This document shows, in pieces, positions 1 through 7,319 of a stretch of 45,307 nt of DNA. The notes below the pieces were generated by a model. The model saw only the letters and a list, made by a program, of their open reading frames with translations. It had not been told where the DNA came from and did no database searches. Position 1 is the stretch's first letter; each line of letters begins with the position of its first letter. Source of the stretch: Prevotella sp. (GTDB taxonomy: Bacteria; Bacteroidota; Bacteroidia; Bacteroidales; Bacteroidaceae); contig JAFPEE010000026.1 of assembly GCA_017389705.1 (NCBI GenBank), positions 1 through 45,307 of the forward strand, written 5' to 3'. Both the position numbers and the translations under genes were made by a program.

Positions 1-8
1 CCCGCCTT

Positions 9-62
9 GCGTCCCAAAATCGTCCCAAAAATATGTAAAGAAAAACGAATTTCTTGGGACGC
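9..62. repeat. Inverted plus direct repeat beside tRNA-Pro
   Basis: Perfect 9-bp arms GCGTCCCAA (9-17) and TTGGGACGC (54-62) face each other across 36 bp. A second direct copy of CGTCCCAAAA lies at 21-30. Repeats of this kind flanking the 3' side of a tRNA gene resemble arm-type integrase sites, but no integrase is visible inside the window, so the role is inference. Confidence 0.4.
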
Positions 63-66
63 TGGC

Positions 67-101
67 AAAAAAAATCCGCTAACTTATTGTAAGTCAGCGG
101 A
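67..101 (-). terminator. Intrinsic terminator of tRNA-Pro
   Basis: Read on the minus strand this is an 11-bp stem (CCGCTGACTTA pairing with TAAGTTAGCGG, one mismatch) with a 3-nt loop, followed by a run of eight T. It lies 16 bp past the CCA end of the tRNA. Confidence 0.85.
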
Positions 102-116
102 CTCTTTCCACATGGG

Positions 117-192
117 TGGTCGAGGTGACAGGACTCGAACCTGCGACAGCCTGGTCCCAAACCAGGAACGCTACCAACTGCGCTACACCTCG
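117..192 (-). tRNA. tRNA-Pro (anticodon UGG)
   Basis: The minus strand folds as a cloverleaf: acceptor CGAGGTG pairs with CACCTCG, discriminator A, encoded CCA (117-119), anticodon stem CTGGT/ACCAG around loop TTTGGGA giving anticodon TGG, and T-loop GTTCGAGTC. A TAnnTTTG promoter lies 83 bp upstream and an intrinsic terminator directly downstream, so it is probably a single-gene transcript. The long plus-strand ORF crossing it is an artefact. Confidence 0.96.
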
Positions 193-274
193 AAAGCGGA
201 TACAAGGACGGTGCAAGTCGAATACAAAGAGCTTACTCTATGCTGAGATGCAGCCCGTTCTCGCAATTCGCGTG

Positions 275-306
275 CAAAGGTACGCATTTTTTGCAACCCT
301 TGCAAA
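275..306 (-). promoter_or_regulatory. Promoter of tRNA-Pro
   Basis: On the minus strand TTTG (303-306), 20 bp spacer, TACCTTTG (275-282). This matches the Bacteroidetes primary-sigma consensus TTTG-N19-21-TAnnTTTG. The predicted leader to the mature tRNA is about 80 nt. Confidence 0.8.
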
Positions 307-319
307 TTTTTCCGCATTT

Positions 320-1507
320 TTATTTGATAATTCCTTGTTCGACGAAGATTTTCTTGAGTGCCTTGACGGAACGCTCCACCTGCTCTTCAGTATGGGTGGC
401 CATGAGTGCATAGCGCACCAGGGTGTCCTGAGGAGCACATGCGGGGGGTATGACAGGATTGATGAACACGCCTGCCTTGAAGGCCAGAGCGGTGACCAGG
501 AACGTCTTTTCCACGTCGCGGACATAGAGCGGAATGATGGGGCTCTCGGTGTCGCCAATCTCGAAGCCTTCCTCGCTGAAACGTCTCAGGGCATACTTCG
601 TCACCTTCCACAGGGCCTCAATGCGCTCGGGCTCCTTCTGCAGAATGTGCAGGGCCTCCATGGCTGCAGCGGTGGCTGCTGGGGTGTTGGAAGCTGAGAA
701 GATGTAGGTGCGGCAGGTATGGCGCAGGAAGTTGATGGTGTCTGCGTCAGAGGCGATGAAGCCACCGATGGATGCCAGCGACTTAGAGAAGGTACCCATT
801 ATGAGGTCTACCTCGTCGGTGAGTCCGAAATGGTCGCACACGCCCCTGCCCTGACGGCCGAAGACGCCAATGCCATGAGCCTCGTCGACCATGATGGAGC
901 AGTTGTACTTGTGCTTCAGCTCTACAATCTGCGGCAGTTTGCACAGGTCGCCCTCCATGGAGAACACTCCGTCGACAACGATGAGTTTGATGGCCTCGTA
1001 GGGCAACTTCTGCAACACGCGCTCAAGGTCGTCCATATCGTTGTGCTTGTAGTGCAGCTGACGTGCAAACGACAAACGACGACCGTCCACAATAGAAGCA
1101 TGGTCGCGGTCGTCGCAGATAATATAGTCGTCCTTGCCTACCACCATGGCTAAAACGCCCTGGTTGACAGAAAAACCTGTCGAGAAGCACAGACAATCGT
1201 CTTTGTGGATAAACTCTGAAATTTCTTTCTCCAACTGCACATGGATGTCGAGCGTACCGTTCAGGAAACGGCTACCGGCACAACCGGAGCCATACTTGTC
1301 GAGTGCAGCCTTTGCCGCATCAATGATACGTTGGTCGCCCGTGAGACCTGTATAGGCGTTGGAGCCGAACATCAACACCTTGTGACCACCCATTTCAACT
1401 TCTGTTCCCTGCTTGCCCTCGATAGCGCGGAAATAGGGATAGACGTCAGCCTCCATGTACTTCTGTGGCTCACGATAATGTTTGTATCTTTCTTGTAGTT
1501 GTCCCAT
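320..1507 (-). CDS. spt: Serine palmitoyltransferase (alpha-oxoamine synthase family)
   Basis: 395-aa PLP enzyme of the alpha-oxoamine synthase family (Spt/KBL/BioF). It is expected to condense serine with a long-chain acyl-CoA to 3-ketosphinganine, the committed step of Bacteroidetes sphingolipid synthesis. Visible: RDHASIVDG (His136 stacking on PLP), VDEAHGIG (Asp208, His211) and GTFSKSLASIGG with the Schiff-base Lys242. The N-terminal RYKHYREPQKYMEADVYPYF is typical of Bacteroides Spt rather than BioF or Kbl. The ATG at 1507 has its own promoter box 42 bp upstream and transcribes divergently from a lipid kinase. The closest alternative is glycine C-acetyltransferase; absence of a neighbouring threonine dehydrogenase argues against it. 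Confidence 0.88.
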   Translation of the reverse strand: MGQLQERYKHYREPQKYMEADVYPYFRAIEGKQGTEVEMGGHKVLMFGSNAYTGLTGDQRIIDAAKAALDKYGSGCAGSRFLNGTLDIHVQLEKEISEFIHKDDCLCFSTGFSVNQGVLAMVVGKDDYIICDDRDHASIVDGRRLSFARQLHYKHNDMDDLERVLQKLPYEAIKLIVVDGVFSMEGDLCKLPQIVELKHKYNCSIMVDEAHGIGVFGRQGRGVCDHFGLTDEVDLIMGTFSKSLASIGGFIASDADTINFLRHTCRTYIFSASNTPAATAAAMEALHILQKEPERIEALWKVTKYALRRFSEEGFEIGDTESPIIPLYVRDVEKTFLVTALAFKAGVFINPVIPPACAPQDTLVRYALMATHTEEQVERSVKALKKIFVEQGIIK

Positions 1508-1517
1508 AATAAATAGG

Positions 1518-1533
1518 TGTAGCCTTGGCTACA
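1518..1533. promoter_or_regulatory. Inverted repeat in spt 5' leader
   Basis: TGTAGCC-TT-GGCTACA, perfect 7-bp arms with a 2-bp spacer. It lies between the spt promoter box (1549-1556) and the start codon (1507), 10 bp upstream of the ATG. It could be a repressor site or a small mRNA hairpin near the start; the sequence alone does not decide. Confidence 0.5.
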
Positions 1534-1548
1534 TTATGTTTCAGGCTG

Positions 1549-1556
1549 CAAAGTTA
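1549..1556 (-). promoter_or_regulatory. -7 box of spt
   Basis: TAACTTTG on the minus strand, a match to TAnnTTTG, with a TTG about 21 bp upstream. The predicted leader is about 40 nt and contains the 1518-1533 inverted repeat. Confidence 0.7.
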
Positions 1557-1599
1557 CACAATTTTTATTAATTCGTGCAAGAAAAAGCAAAATATTTTG

Positions 1600-1607
1600 T
1601 ATTTTTG
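1600..1607 (+). promoter_or_regulatory. -7 box of lipid kinase gene
   Basis: TATTTTTG ends 8 bp before the ATG at 1616, so the expected start site is within a few bases of the start codon (leaderless or nearly so). No clear -33 TTTG was found. Confidence 0.6.
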
Positions 1608-1615
1608 CACCGACA

Positions 1616-2662
1616 ATGAGAAGTATTCGACATATCACATTCATTGTGAACCCCATATCGGGCACTCACGGCAAGGAAGAAATTCCAAAGCTGATTGACG
1701 AGTTGCTGGACCATACACGCTTCGAGCACGAGGTGTGCATGACGGAATATCGCGGTCATGCCACGGAGCTGGCCAGGGCATGTGCTGAGAGAGGCGACGA
1801 CATTGTGGTGGCTGTCGGTGGCGACGGTACCGTCAACGAGGTAGCCCGCTCGCTGGTGCATACCAACACGGCCTTGGGCATCATACCCTGTGGCTCGGGA
1901 AACGGTCTGGCGCGCCACCTGTGCATCCCCATGGACCTCAAAAAGTCCATCAACATCATCAACCAATGCCAGATAGAGGCTTTCGACTATGGCGTCATCA
2001 ACGATCTGCCCTTCTTCTGCACCTGCGGCATGGGCTTCGACGCCTTCATATCGCTGAAGTTTGCCGAGGCAGGCAAGCGCGGACCTATCACCTATGTGGA
2101 GAACGTGCTGAAGGAGGGACTCAAGTACAAGCCAGAGACCTACGAGATAGTTGACGACAACGGCAGCACACGCTATAAGGCGTTCCTCATAGCCTGTGCC
2201 AACGCCTCGCAATACGGCAACAACGCCTATATCGCCCCAGGGGCTACCATGAAGGACGGCGAGATGGATGTTATCATTATGGAGCCTTTCGATGTGCTCG
2301 ACGCGCCACAGATAGCAGCAGACCTGTTCATGAAGACGCTGGGCAACAATTCAAAAATCAAGACCTTCCGCACACGCCACCTGACCATCCATCGCAATGA
2401 GCCTGGTGCCATACACTACGACGGCGATCCCATCATGACAGGTACTGACATAGACGTCCGCATAGAGCATCTGGCCATCAACATCGTGGTGAACCCAGAC
2501 ATTCAGGAGGACAAGGCACAACCCAACCAGGTGCTGAATGCCTTCAGCGACTTCTTTAATAATATAAATAATGTACGCGAGGACATTGGCAAGGACATCG
2601 GAAAGGGCAGCCGCCGCATCCAGGCCATCAACAAAGTGCTGCTACGCAAGTTGCGTTCGTAG
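1616..2662 (+). CDS. Diacylglycerol kinase-like lipid kinase (YegS/BmrU family)
   Basis: 348 aa. It has the diacylglycerol/sphingosine kinase catalytic fold: NPISGTHGK near residue 12, the nucleotide-binding VAVGGDGTVNEVA (GGDGT 68-72), and IIPCGSGNGLARHL (89-102). The family phosphorylates a lipid hydroxyl with ATP at the inner face of the membrane; the substrate cannot be read from sequence. The gene is divergent from serine palmitoyltransferase across a 108-bp intergenic region, which makes a sphingoid base or ceramide substrate worth considering alongside diacylglycerol. The ATG at 1616 follows a promoter box by only 8 bp. The small Cys-rich gene at 2697 follows after 34 bp. Confidence 0.85.
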   Translation: MRSIRHITFIVNPISGTHGKEEIPKLIDELLDHTRFEHEVCMTEYRGHATELARACAERGDDIVVAVGGDGTVNEVARSLVHTNTALGIIPCGSGNGLARHLCIPMDLKKSINIINQCQIEAFDYGVINDLPFFCTCGMGFDAFISLKFAEAGKRGPITYVENVLKEGLKYKPETYEIVDDNGSTRYKAFLIACANASQYGNNAYIAPGATMKDGEMDVIIMEPFDVLDAPQIAADLFMKTLGNNSKIKTFRTRHLTIHRNEPGAIHYDGDPIMTGTDIDVRIEHLAINIVVNPDIQEDKAQPNQVLNAFSDFFNNINNVREDIGKDIGKGSRRIQAINKVLLRKLRS

Positions 2663-2696
2663 TACACACAACAACACAGCAAGGTCATTCTGAGCT

Positions 2697-2858
2697 ATGA
2701 GCATCCAACTATGTCTTGTCGTACTGATTCTGGCTGGGGCCGTCGGCTATGCCGGATGGCGCATCTACCAGGCCCTGCAACCCAGCGGAGACCCCTGTAG
2801 AGGATGTGAACTGAAAAAAAACTGCAAAAAATTTGGCCAATCAAAAGATTATTCGTAA
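2697..2858 (+). CDS. FeoB-associated-type Cys-rich small membrane protein
   Basis: 53-aa ORF too short for usual cut-offs. Residues 3-22 form one transmembrane helix (LCLVVLILAGAVGYAG), then WRIYQALQ and a Cys cluster with pattern CxxCxxxxxC in a Lys-rich tail (C34, C37, C43). This matches the layout of the FeoB-associated Cys-rich membrane protein family, which usually lies beside the ferrous iron transporter FeoB; no feoB is here. It follows the lipid kinase by 34 bp and its stop codon overlaps the tRNA-Cys promoter. Family call moderately sure, function unknown. Confidence 0.72.
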   Translation: MSIQLCLVVLILAGAVGYAGWRIYQALQPSGDPCRGCELKKNCKKFGQSKDYS

Positions 2859-2863
2859 ATTTG
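2832..2863 (+). promoter_or_regulatory. Promoter of tRNA-Cys
   Basis: TTTG (2832-2835), 20-bp spacer, TAAATTTG (2856-2863). The -7 box overlaps the stop codon of the preceding small gene. The leader to the tRNA is about 60 nt. Confidence 0.8.
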
Positions 2864-2929
2864 CACCCGCTAAAGACAAAGCGACACGCAAAAGAGCTGA
2901 TGCAAGCATCGCTCTCCGCTCGCAAAAAC

Positions 2930-3004
2930 GGTGCCTTGGATGAGTGGCTTAGTCAACGGTCTGCAAAACCGTCTACGGCGGTTCGAATCCGCCAGGCACC
3001 TCCA
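2930..3004 (+). tRNA. tRNA-Cys (anticodon GCA)
   Basis: Acceptor GGTGCCT pairs with AGGCACC, discriminator T (U73, characteristic of tRNA-Cys), encoded CCA (3002-3004), anticodon stem ACGGT/ACCGT with loop CTGCAAA, anticodon GCA, and T-arm GGCGGTTCGAATCCGCC. A terminator follows within 5 bp. Confidence 0.96.
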
Positions 3005-3007
3005 AGC

Positions 3008-3042
3008 AAAAAGAGAGTCTCACAAGAGGCTCTCTTTTTTGT
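3008..3042 (+). terminator. Terminator of tRNA-Cys, probably bidirectional
   Basis: AAGAGAGTCTC-ACAA-GAGGCTCTCTT stem with one G-U pair, then a T run. The opposite strand also ends in T5, so it can serve the convergent rnf operon whose last stop is at 3063. Confidence 0.85.
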
Positions 3043-3062
3043 ATTTATGCTTCAGCAGTTGC

Positions 3063-3665
3063 TTAGTCCAGTCCGAAGAGAACACGCAAGCCACCGTCAA
3101 CACCCGAGAATCCCATGAAGGCCAGCGAGAGCAGGCCTGCTGAGAGCATCACGATGGCCATGCCGCGCATAGCCTTGGGGACGGTAACCAACTCCAGCTG
3201 CTCGCGCATGCCGGCAAAGACGGTCAGAGCCAGTCCGAAGCCAATGGCAGTCGAGAAAGCATAGACCACGCTCTGCAACAGATTGAAGTCTTTCTGGATA
3301 ACCAGAATGGCTACACCCAGCACAGCACAGTTGGTGGTAATCAGGGGCAGGAAGATGCCCAGGGCCTGATAGAGCGACGGAGATACCTTCTTCAGGATAA
3401 TCTCAACCATCTGCACCAGCGCAGCAATGACGAGGATGAAGGCGATGGTCTGCAGATACTGCAGTCCAAAAGCGTCGAGTACAAACTTCTGCACCAGCCA
3501 GGTTACGATGGTAGCCAGCGTAAGCACGAAGGCTACTGCTGCCGACATACCCAGCGAAGTATCGACCTTCTTCGACACGCCCAGGAAAGGACAAATGCCG
3601 AGGAACTGCGACAGGATGATATTGTTGACGAATATCGCGCTAATGAAAATCAATATGTATTCCAT
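3063..3665 (-). CDS. rnfA: Rnf complex subunit RnfA
   Basis: 200-aa polytopic membrane protein with six predicted helices. It is a core subunit of the ferredoxin:NAD+ oxidoreductase (Rnf), homologous to NqrE. Signature segments: NNIILSQFLGICPFLGVSKK near the N terminus and LPLITTNCAVLGVAI in the middle; the buried Cys in each half matches the Cys pair known to ligate an iron-sulfur cluster between RnfA and RnfE. Last gene of the minus-strand rnf operon, 3 bp after rnfE. The length is normal for the family. Confidence 0.95.
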   Translation of the reverse strand: MEYILIFISAIFVNNIILSQFLGICPFLGVSKKVDTSLGMSAAVAFVLTLATIVTWLVQKFVLDAFGLQYLQTIAFILVIAALVQMVEIILKKVSPSLYQALGIFLPLITTNCAVLGVAILVIQKDFNLLQSVVYAFSTAIGFGLALTVFAGMREQLELVTVPKAMRGMAIVMLSAGLLSLAFMGFSGVDGGLRVLFGLD

Positions 3666-3668
3666 AAC

Positions 3669-4250
3669 TTAACCTCTTATTTTGTTAACAATAGCGATGA
3701 GGAATCCCAGCATGATGAAAGCACCCGGAGGGAGCACAAAGAGCAGTATATTGTAAGTCTCAGGCAGCAAGGCAAAGCCGAAGATGGAGCCAGAGCCCAG
3801 CACCTCGCGGCAGATGCCCAGCAGAGTCAGACCAATGGTGAAGCCCAGTCCGATACCGATACCGTCGAAGAGAGAAGCCACAGGCGAGTTCTTTGCTGCG
3901 AAAGCCTCAGCACGGCCAAGGATGATACAGTTCACAACAATCAACGGAATGAACAGTCCCAGAGCAGCATCGATGTCGGGCAGGAAAGCCTTAATAACCA
4001 GCTGCAGGATGGTAACAAATGCGGCTATCACCACGATGAACACAGGGATGCGCACCTTGTCGGGCGTGATAGACTTCAGACAGGAAATCACAAAGTTGGT
4101 GCAGATGAGGACTGCCATAGTGGCCAGACCCATCGACATACCGTTCATGGCAGAGGTGGTAGTGGCCAGCGTGGGACACATGCCAAGCATCAAGACGAAC
4201 GTAGGGTTCTCCTTGACAATACCATTTTTAATAATATCTATATAATTCAT
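3669..4250 (-). CDS. rnfE: Rnf complex subunit RnfE
   Basis: 193-aa membrane subunit paired with RnfA (NqrD homologue). It contains NPTFVLMLGMCPTLATTTSA and FIPLIVVNCIILGRAEAFA, again one Cys per half. I chose ATG 4250 (MNYIDIIKNG); the longer reading would use a TTG at 4259 lying inside the heptamer repeat that bridges the rnfG stop and this start. It is 3 bp upstream of rnfA and 30 bp after rnfG. Confidence 0.94.
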   Translation of the reverse strand: MNYIDIIKNGIVKENPTFVLMLGMCPTLATTTSAMNGMSMGLATMAVLICTNFVISCLKSITPDKVRIPVFIVVIAAFVTILQLVIKAFLPDIDAALGLFIPLIVVNCIILGRAEAFAAKNSPVASLFDGIGIGLGFTIGLTLLGICREVLGSGSIFGFALLPETYNILLFVLPPGAFIMLGFLIAIVNKIRG

Positions 4251-4283
4251 AATTATCAATTTTCAATTATCAATTATCAATTA
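4251..4283 (-). repeat. Heptamer tandem repeat between rnfG stop and rnfE start
   Basis: On the minus strand TAATTGA occurs three times, then AAATTGA and a partial TAATT, ending directly at the rnfE ATG. The first unit contains the rnfG stop codon TAA (4281-4283). The repeat therefore fills the whole stop-to-start gap. Confidence 0.85.
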
Positions 4284-4868
4284 CTCTGCCGGAGTGGCTT
4301 TGTAAGCATTGTACGCATTGTTTACGGCCTTCAGGAAGGCACGGCTGGTAATGGTAGAAGCGGTAATAGCATCCACCTGGCCACCGTCCTTCGATACAGA
4401 CAGAGGCTCAGCAGGCGACTTACCGATGATGTCACCCTTCTGGCCTTTCTGGAACCACTGGTCTGCCTTGGCACCCAGTCCTGGAGTCTCGGCATGTTCC
4501 AACAGGGTATAACCAAGGATTTTGCCTTCAGGGTCGAAACCTACCAGCACCTTCAAGTCACCGCCAAAACCCATCGTGGTGCTCTGCACAGCAGCACCCA
4601 AGTCCTGACCCTGCTTGTCCTTGGTCTGATAAATAAGATAGATATACTCCTTACCGTCGATATTCTGCTTGACCTCGACAGGTTCAGCAACATCGAGTTC
4701 GGCAGCACACATCACAGTCTTGATACCGTTATCGAGTGCCAGCTTCTTCTGTTCGGCAATAGGTCCTTCTGTCAGGTGGTTGACATATGCCAGGACACCA
4801 CCCATAATGACTGCTACTCCCGTGAGTACCAGCACCATATTAGTCAAAGATGATTCTAATTTCTTCAT
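4281..4868 (-). CDS. rnfG: Rnf complex subunit RnfG (covalent FMN protein)
   Basis: 195 aa, one N-terminal membrane helix (about residues 10-30) and a periplasmic FMN-binding domain. RnfG carries FMN attached to Thr through a phosphoester bond, installed by the flavin transferase ApbE at a motif Dxx(S/T)gAT. Here the site reads DAITAST (166-172), so Thr172 is the expected attachment residue, with Ala and Ser replacing the usual Gly and Ala. ETPGLGAKADQWFQKGQKG in the middle is typical. It lies between rnfD and rnfE, with short tandem repeats at both junctions. Confidence 0.94.
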   Translation of the reverse strand: MKKLESSLTNMVLVLTGVAVIMGGVLAYVNHLTEGPIAEQKKLALDNGIKTVMCAAELDVAEPVEVKQNIDGKEYIYLIYQTKDKQGQDLGAAVQSTTMGFGGDLKVLVGFDPEGKILGYTLLEHAETPGLGAKADQWFQKGQKGDIIGKSPAEPLSVSKDGGQVDAITASTITSRAFLKAVNNAYNAYKATPAE

Positions 4869-4907
4869 ATCTTCTTAACTTCTTTAACTACTTAAACTAC
4901 TTAACTA
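4869..4907 (-). repeat. 8-9-bp tandem repeat between rnfD stop and rnfG start
   Basis: Minus-strand units TAGTTAAG, TAGTTTAAG, TAGTTAAAG, AAGTTAAG then AAGATATG. The first TAG is the rnfD stop codon and the last ATG is the rnfG start. Confidence 0.8.
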
Positions 4908-5903
4908 CTGCTTAGCTGGTACTTCACCGAAACGCTTTGGTTTCACGTACGTATTAATAAGAGGTGTAAAGGCGTTCATGATGAGGATAGCGAACGACAT
5001 ACCCTCCGGATATGCACCCCAGTTGCGGATGACAACAGTCAGGAAACCGATAGCAACACCATAGATGAGCTGTCCCTTGGCTGTCATGGGCGAGGTGACG
5101 TAGTCGGTAGCCATAAAGATAGCACCCAACATGAGACCACCAGAGAGGATGACAGAGAACGGATCAGCATAGGAAGGGCTGATAGCATGGCAGATGGCAG
5201 CACAGACAAATACCGTACCGATGATGCTGACAGGAATGTGCCAGGTAATGATCTTCTTCCACAGCATATAGGCCAGTCCTAAGAGTAGAGCCAGGGCGCA
5301 AACCTCACCCATAGCACCTGCTCCGTCGGGGTGGTTACCCAGGAAGAGGTCGAGCGATGAGGGCAACTTGTCGAGGATAGAAGCATCGCCATACTTGATG
5401 GCATCCTTCATGATAGCCAGCGGGGTGGCACCGGTCTCAGCATCGAGATAGCTGGAGAGCTGACCAACCTTCGGCCAGGTTGTCATCTGCGCAGGGAAAG
5501 CCACCAGAAGGGCAGCACGACCTACCAGCGCAGGATTGAAGAGGTTATTGCCCAGACCTCCGAAGGTCATCTTACCTACACCAATGGCGAACAAGGCACC
5601 AATGATGATAATCCAGATGGGGAGATTGCTGGGAAGGTTGAAGCCGAGCAACAGACCAGTCAGTACAGCAGAGCCGTCGCAGATGGTCGTGCGCTCGTTA
5701 CGAAGCATAAACTTATTGATGGCCCACTCGAAGAGTACGCAGGCCGCAACACTCGTAGCACAGACAATGGCCGAGCCAATGCCAAAGAAGTAGAACGACA
5801 CTAGCAGCGCAGGCAGCAAGGCAATGATGACGCCGTACATGTTACGCTCGACGGTGTCGGTTCCGTGTGCATGAGGTGAAAGTGATACAATTAATTTTCC
5901 CAT
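4905..5903 (-). CDS. rnfD: Rnf complex subunit RnfD (covalent FMN protein)
   Basis: 332-aa integral membrane subunit (NqrB homologue) with about 9-10 helices. The flavinylation motif DAETGAT (154-160) is canonical, placing FMN on Thr160. Other family marks are GGLGNNLFNPALVGRA (115-130) and ATDYVTSP near the C-terminal third. It transfers electrons within the membrane arm and is part of the ion-translocating unit. It is 36 bp after rnfC, the gap being filled by a 16-bp repeat. Confidence 0.95.
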   Translation of the reverse strand: MGKLIVSLSPHAHGTDTVERNMYGVIIALLPALLVSFYFFGIGSAIVCATSVAACVLFEWAINKFMLRNERTTICDGSAVLTGLLLGFNLPSNLPIWIIIIGALFAIGVGKMTFGGLGNNLFNPALVGRAALLVAFPAQMTTWPKVGQLSSYLDAETGATPLAIMKDAIKYGDASILDKLPSSLDLFLGNHPDGAGAMGEVCALALLLGLAYMLWKKIITWHIPVSIIGTVFVCAAICHAISPSYADPFSVILSGGLMLGAIFMATDYVTSPMTAKGQLIYGVAIGFLTVVIRNWGAYPEGMSFAILIMNAFTPLINTYVKPKRFGEVPAKQ

Positions 5904-5945
5904 TGTTGTATTTCACTATTTGAATATTTCACAATATGACTATTT
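5904..5945 (-). repeat. 16-bp tandem repeat between rnfC stop and rnfD start
   Basis: Minus strand: AAATAGTCATATTGTG, AAATATTCAAATAGTG (13 of 16 identical), then partial AAATACAACA ending at the rnfD ATG. The TAG in the first unit is the rnfC stop codon. Confidence 0.75.
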
Positions 5946-7319
5946 CTTAGGTGCTGCAGCTGCTGCACGAGCACGAATGATTCCCATAACAGTAGACTTA
6001 GCCTGACGGATGTTGTCGAGCAATGGACGGTGTGCAGGACACGTGAATTGACAAGAGCCACACTCGATACAGCTGACGACCTCCTCCTGCTCTGCACGCT
6101 CCCAATTCTTGACTGCTGCCAACTTGGCCAGCAGGTAAGGCTCCAGGCCCATAGGACAAGCGGAGACGCACTTTGCACAGCGAATACAGGGATTAGGCTC
6201 CTTGCGGAAAGCCTCTTCACCAGAGATGATGGTCACAGAGTTGGTACCCTTGCAGATAGGCACCTCGGTAGAGGTCAACGCCTTACCCATCATCGGACCA
6301 CCAGCCAACAGCTTATTGTCACCCTCGGGCATACCACCACAGGCCTCGATGAGATCCTTCATCGGCGTACCCATACGCACCAGGAAGTTGCCTGGATTCT
6401 GCAACTGTTTACCAGTAACGGTGGTATAGCGCTCAAACAGAGGCTTGCGCTTCATGACAGCCTCGTAGACAGCATAGGCTGTACCTACGTTCTGCACTAT
6501 GGCACCTACGTTGACAGGGATGGCAGGAGGCGCAGGCACCTGGCGACGGATAACAGCGTCGACCAGCTGTTTCTCACCACCCTGCGGATAGCGTTGCTTC
6601 AAGGGCACTACCTCTACATGGTAGGCTGAGCCTGCGAACTTCTTGGCTGCTTTCTCTGTCAGCAACTCAATGGCTGGCATCTTATTGGTCTCGATACCAA
6701 TATAACCGGTGGTCACCTTGGCACCCTTCATTAAGAGCTCCAGACCAATGAGAATCTCGTCGGCATGCTCCATCATCAGACGGAAGTCTGCAGTAATATA
6801 AGGCTCGCACTCAACAGCATTGATAATGACACACTCGGCCTTGGCTGTAGGTGGAGGACAGAGCTTGATGAAGGTGGGGAAGCATGCGCCACCCATACCA
6901 ACGACACCTGCCGTCTTGATGCGCTCAACGATTTCCTCAGGTGTGAGCTCGGGGTGTGACTCAACAGTCTCCAACTTGTCAGAGCGGTCGATGCTCTCCT
7001 CCCACTCGTCGCCTTCAACATTAATAATAATAACGGGCTTCCGATAGCCTGTAGCGTCAATGGCAGTATCAATCTTAAAAACTGTACCACTAACTGATGA
7101 ATAGATAGGAGCTGATACAAAACCACCAGCCTCTGCTATCAGCGTACCCACTTTCACTTTGTCGCCATTGGCAACAACCGGCTTAGCAGGAGCACCAATG
7201 TGCTGGCTGAGGGGGAAGATAGCCTGCTTGGGAAGGGCTGCAACCTTGGTCTCAACGTCGTGAGTCAGCTTATTCTCTTCGGGGTGGACACCACCTATGC
7301 GGAATGTTCTTACGTTCAT
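5940..7319 (-). CDS. rnfC: Rnf complex subunit RnfC (NADH/FMN subunit)
   Basis: 459 aa, the peripheral subunit that exchanges electrons with NAD(H). GMGGACFPTFIKL and VINAVECEPYITAD mark the NADH/FMN-binding fold. Two C-terminal [4Fe-4S] ferredoxin motifs are complete: Cys378/381/384/388 and Cys417/420/423/427. An Ala-rich basic tail closes the protein. It overlaps the end of rnfB by 4 bp (ATGA), indicating translational coupling. The N-terminal RIGGVHPEENK is typical. Confidence 0.95.
   Translation of the reverse strand: MNVRTFRIGGVHPEENKLTHDVETKVAALPKQAIFPLSQHIGAPAKPVVANGDKVKVGTLIAEAGGFVSAPIYSSVSGTVFKIDTAIDATGYRKPVIIINVEGDEWEESIDRSDKLETVESHPELTPEEIVERIKTAGVVGMGGACFPTFIKLCPPPTAKAECVIINAVECEPYITADFRLMMEHADEILIGLELLMKGAKVTTGYIGIETNKMPAIELLTEKAAKKFAGSAYHVEVVPLKQRYPQGGEKQLVDAVIRRQVPAPPAIPVNVGAIVQNVGTAYAVYEAVMKRKPLFERYTTVTGKQLQNPGNFLVRMGTPMKDLIEACGGMPEGDNKLLAGGPMMGKALTSTEVPICKGTNSVTIISGEEAFRKEPNPCIRCAKCVSACPMGLEPYLLAKLAAVKNWERAEQEEVVSCIECGSCQFTCPAHRPLLDNIRQAKSTVMGIIRARAAAAAPKK

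Noticed and set aside
9-62. Intrinsic terminator formed by the GCGTCCCAA inverted repeat
   Set aside because: The loop would be 36 nt and no T tract follows on either strand.
283-315. Terminator of spt formed by TTTGCAA/TTGCAAA
   Set aside because: On the minus strand the stem is followed by A and G, not T, and the segment is part of the tRNA-Pro promoter region.
116-697. 193-aa plus-strand ORF with VTGLEPATAWSQTRNATNC
   Set aside because: The conserved peptide is the translated antisense of tRNA-Pro, and the rest is antisense to serine palmitoyltransferase.
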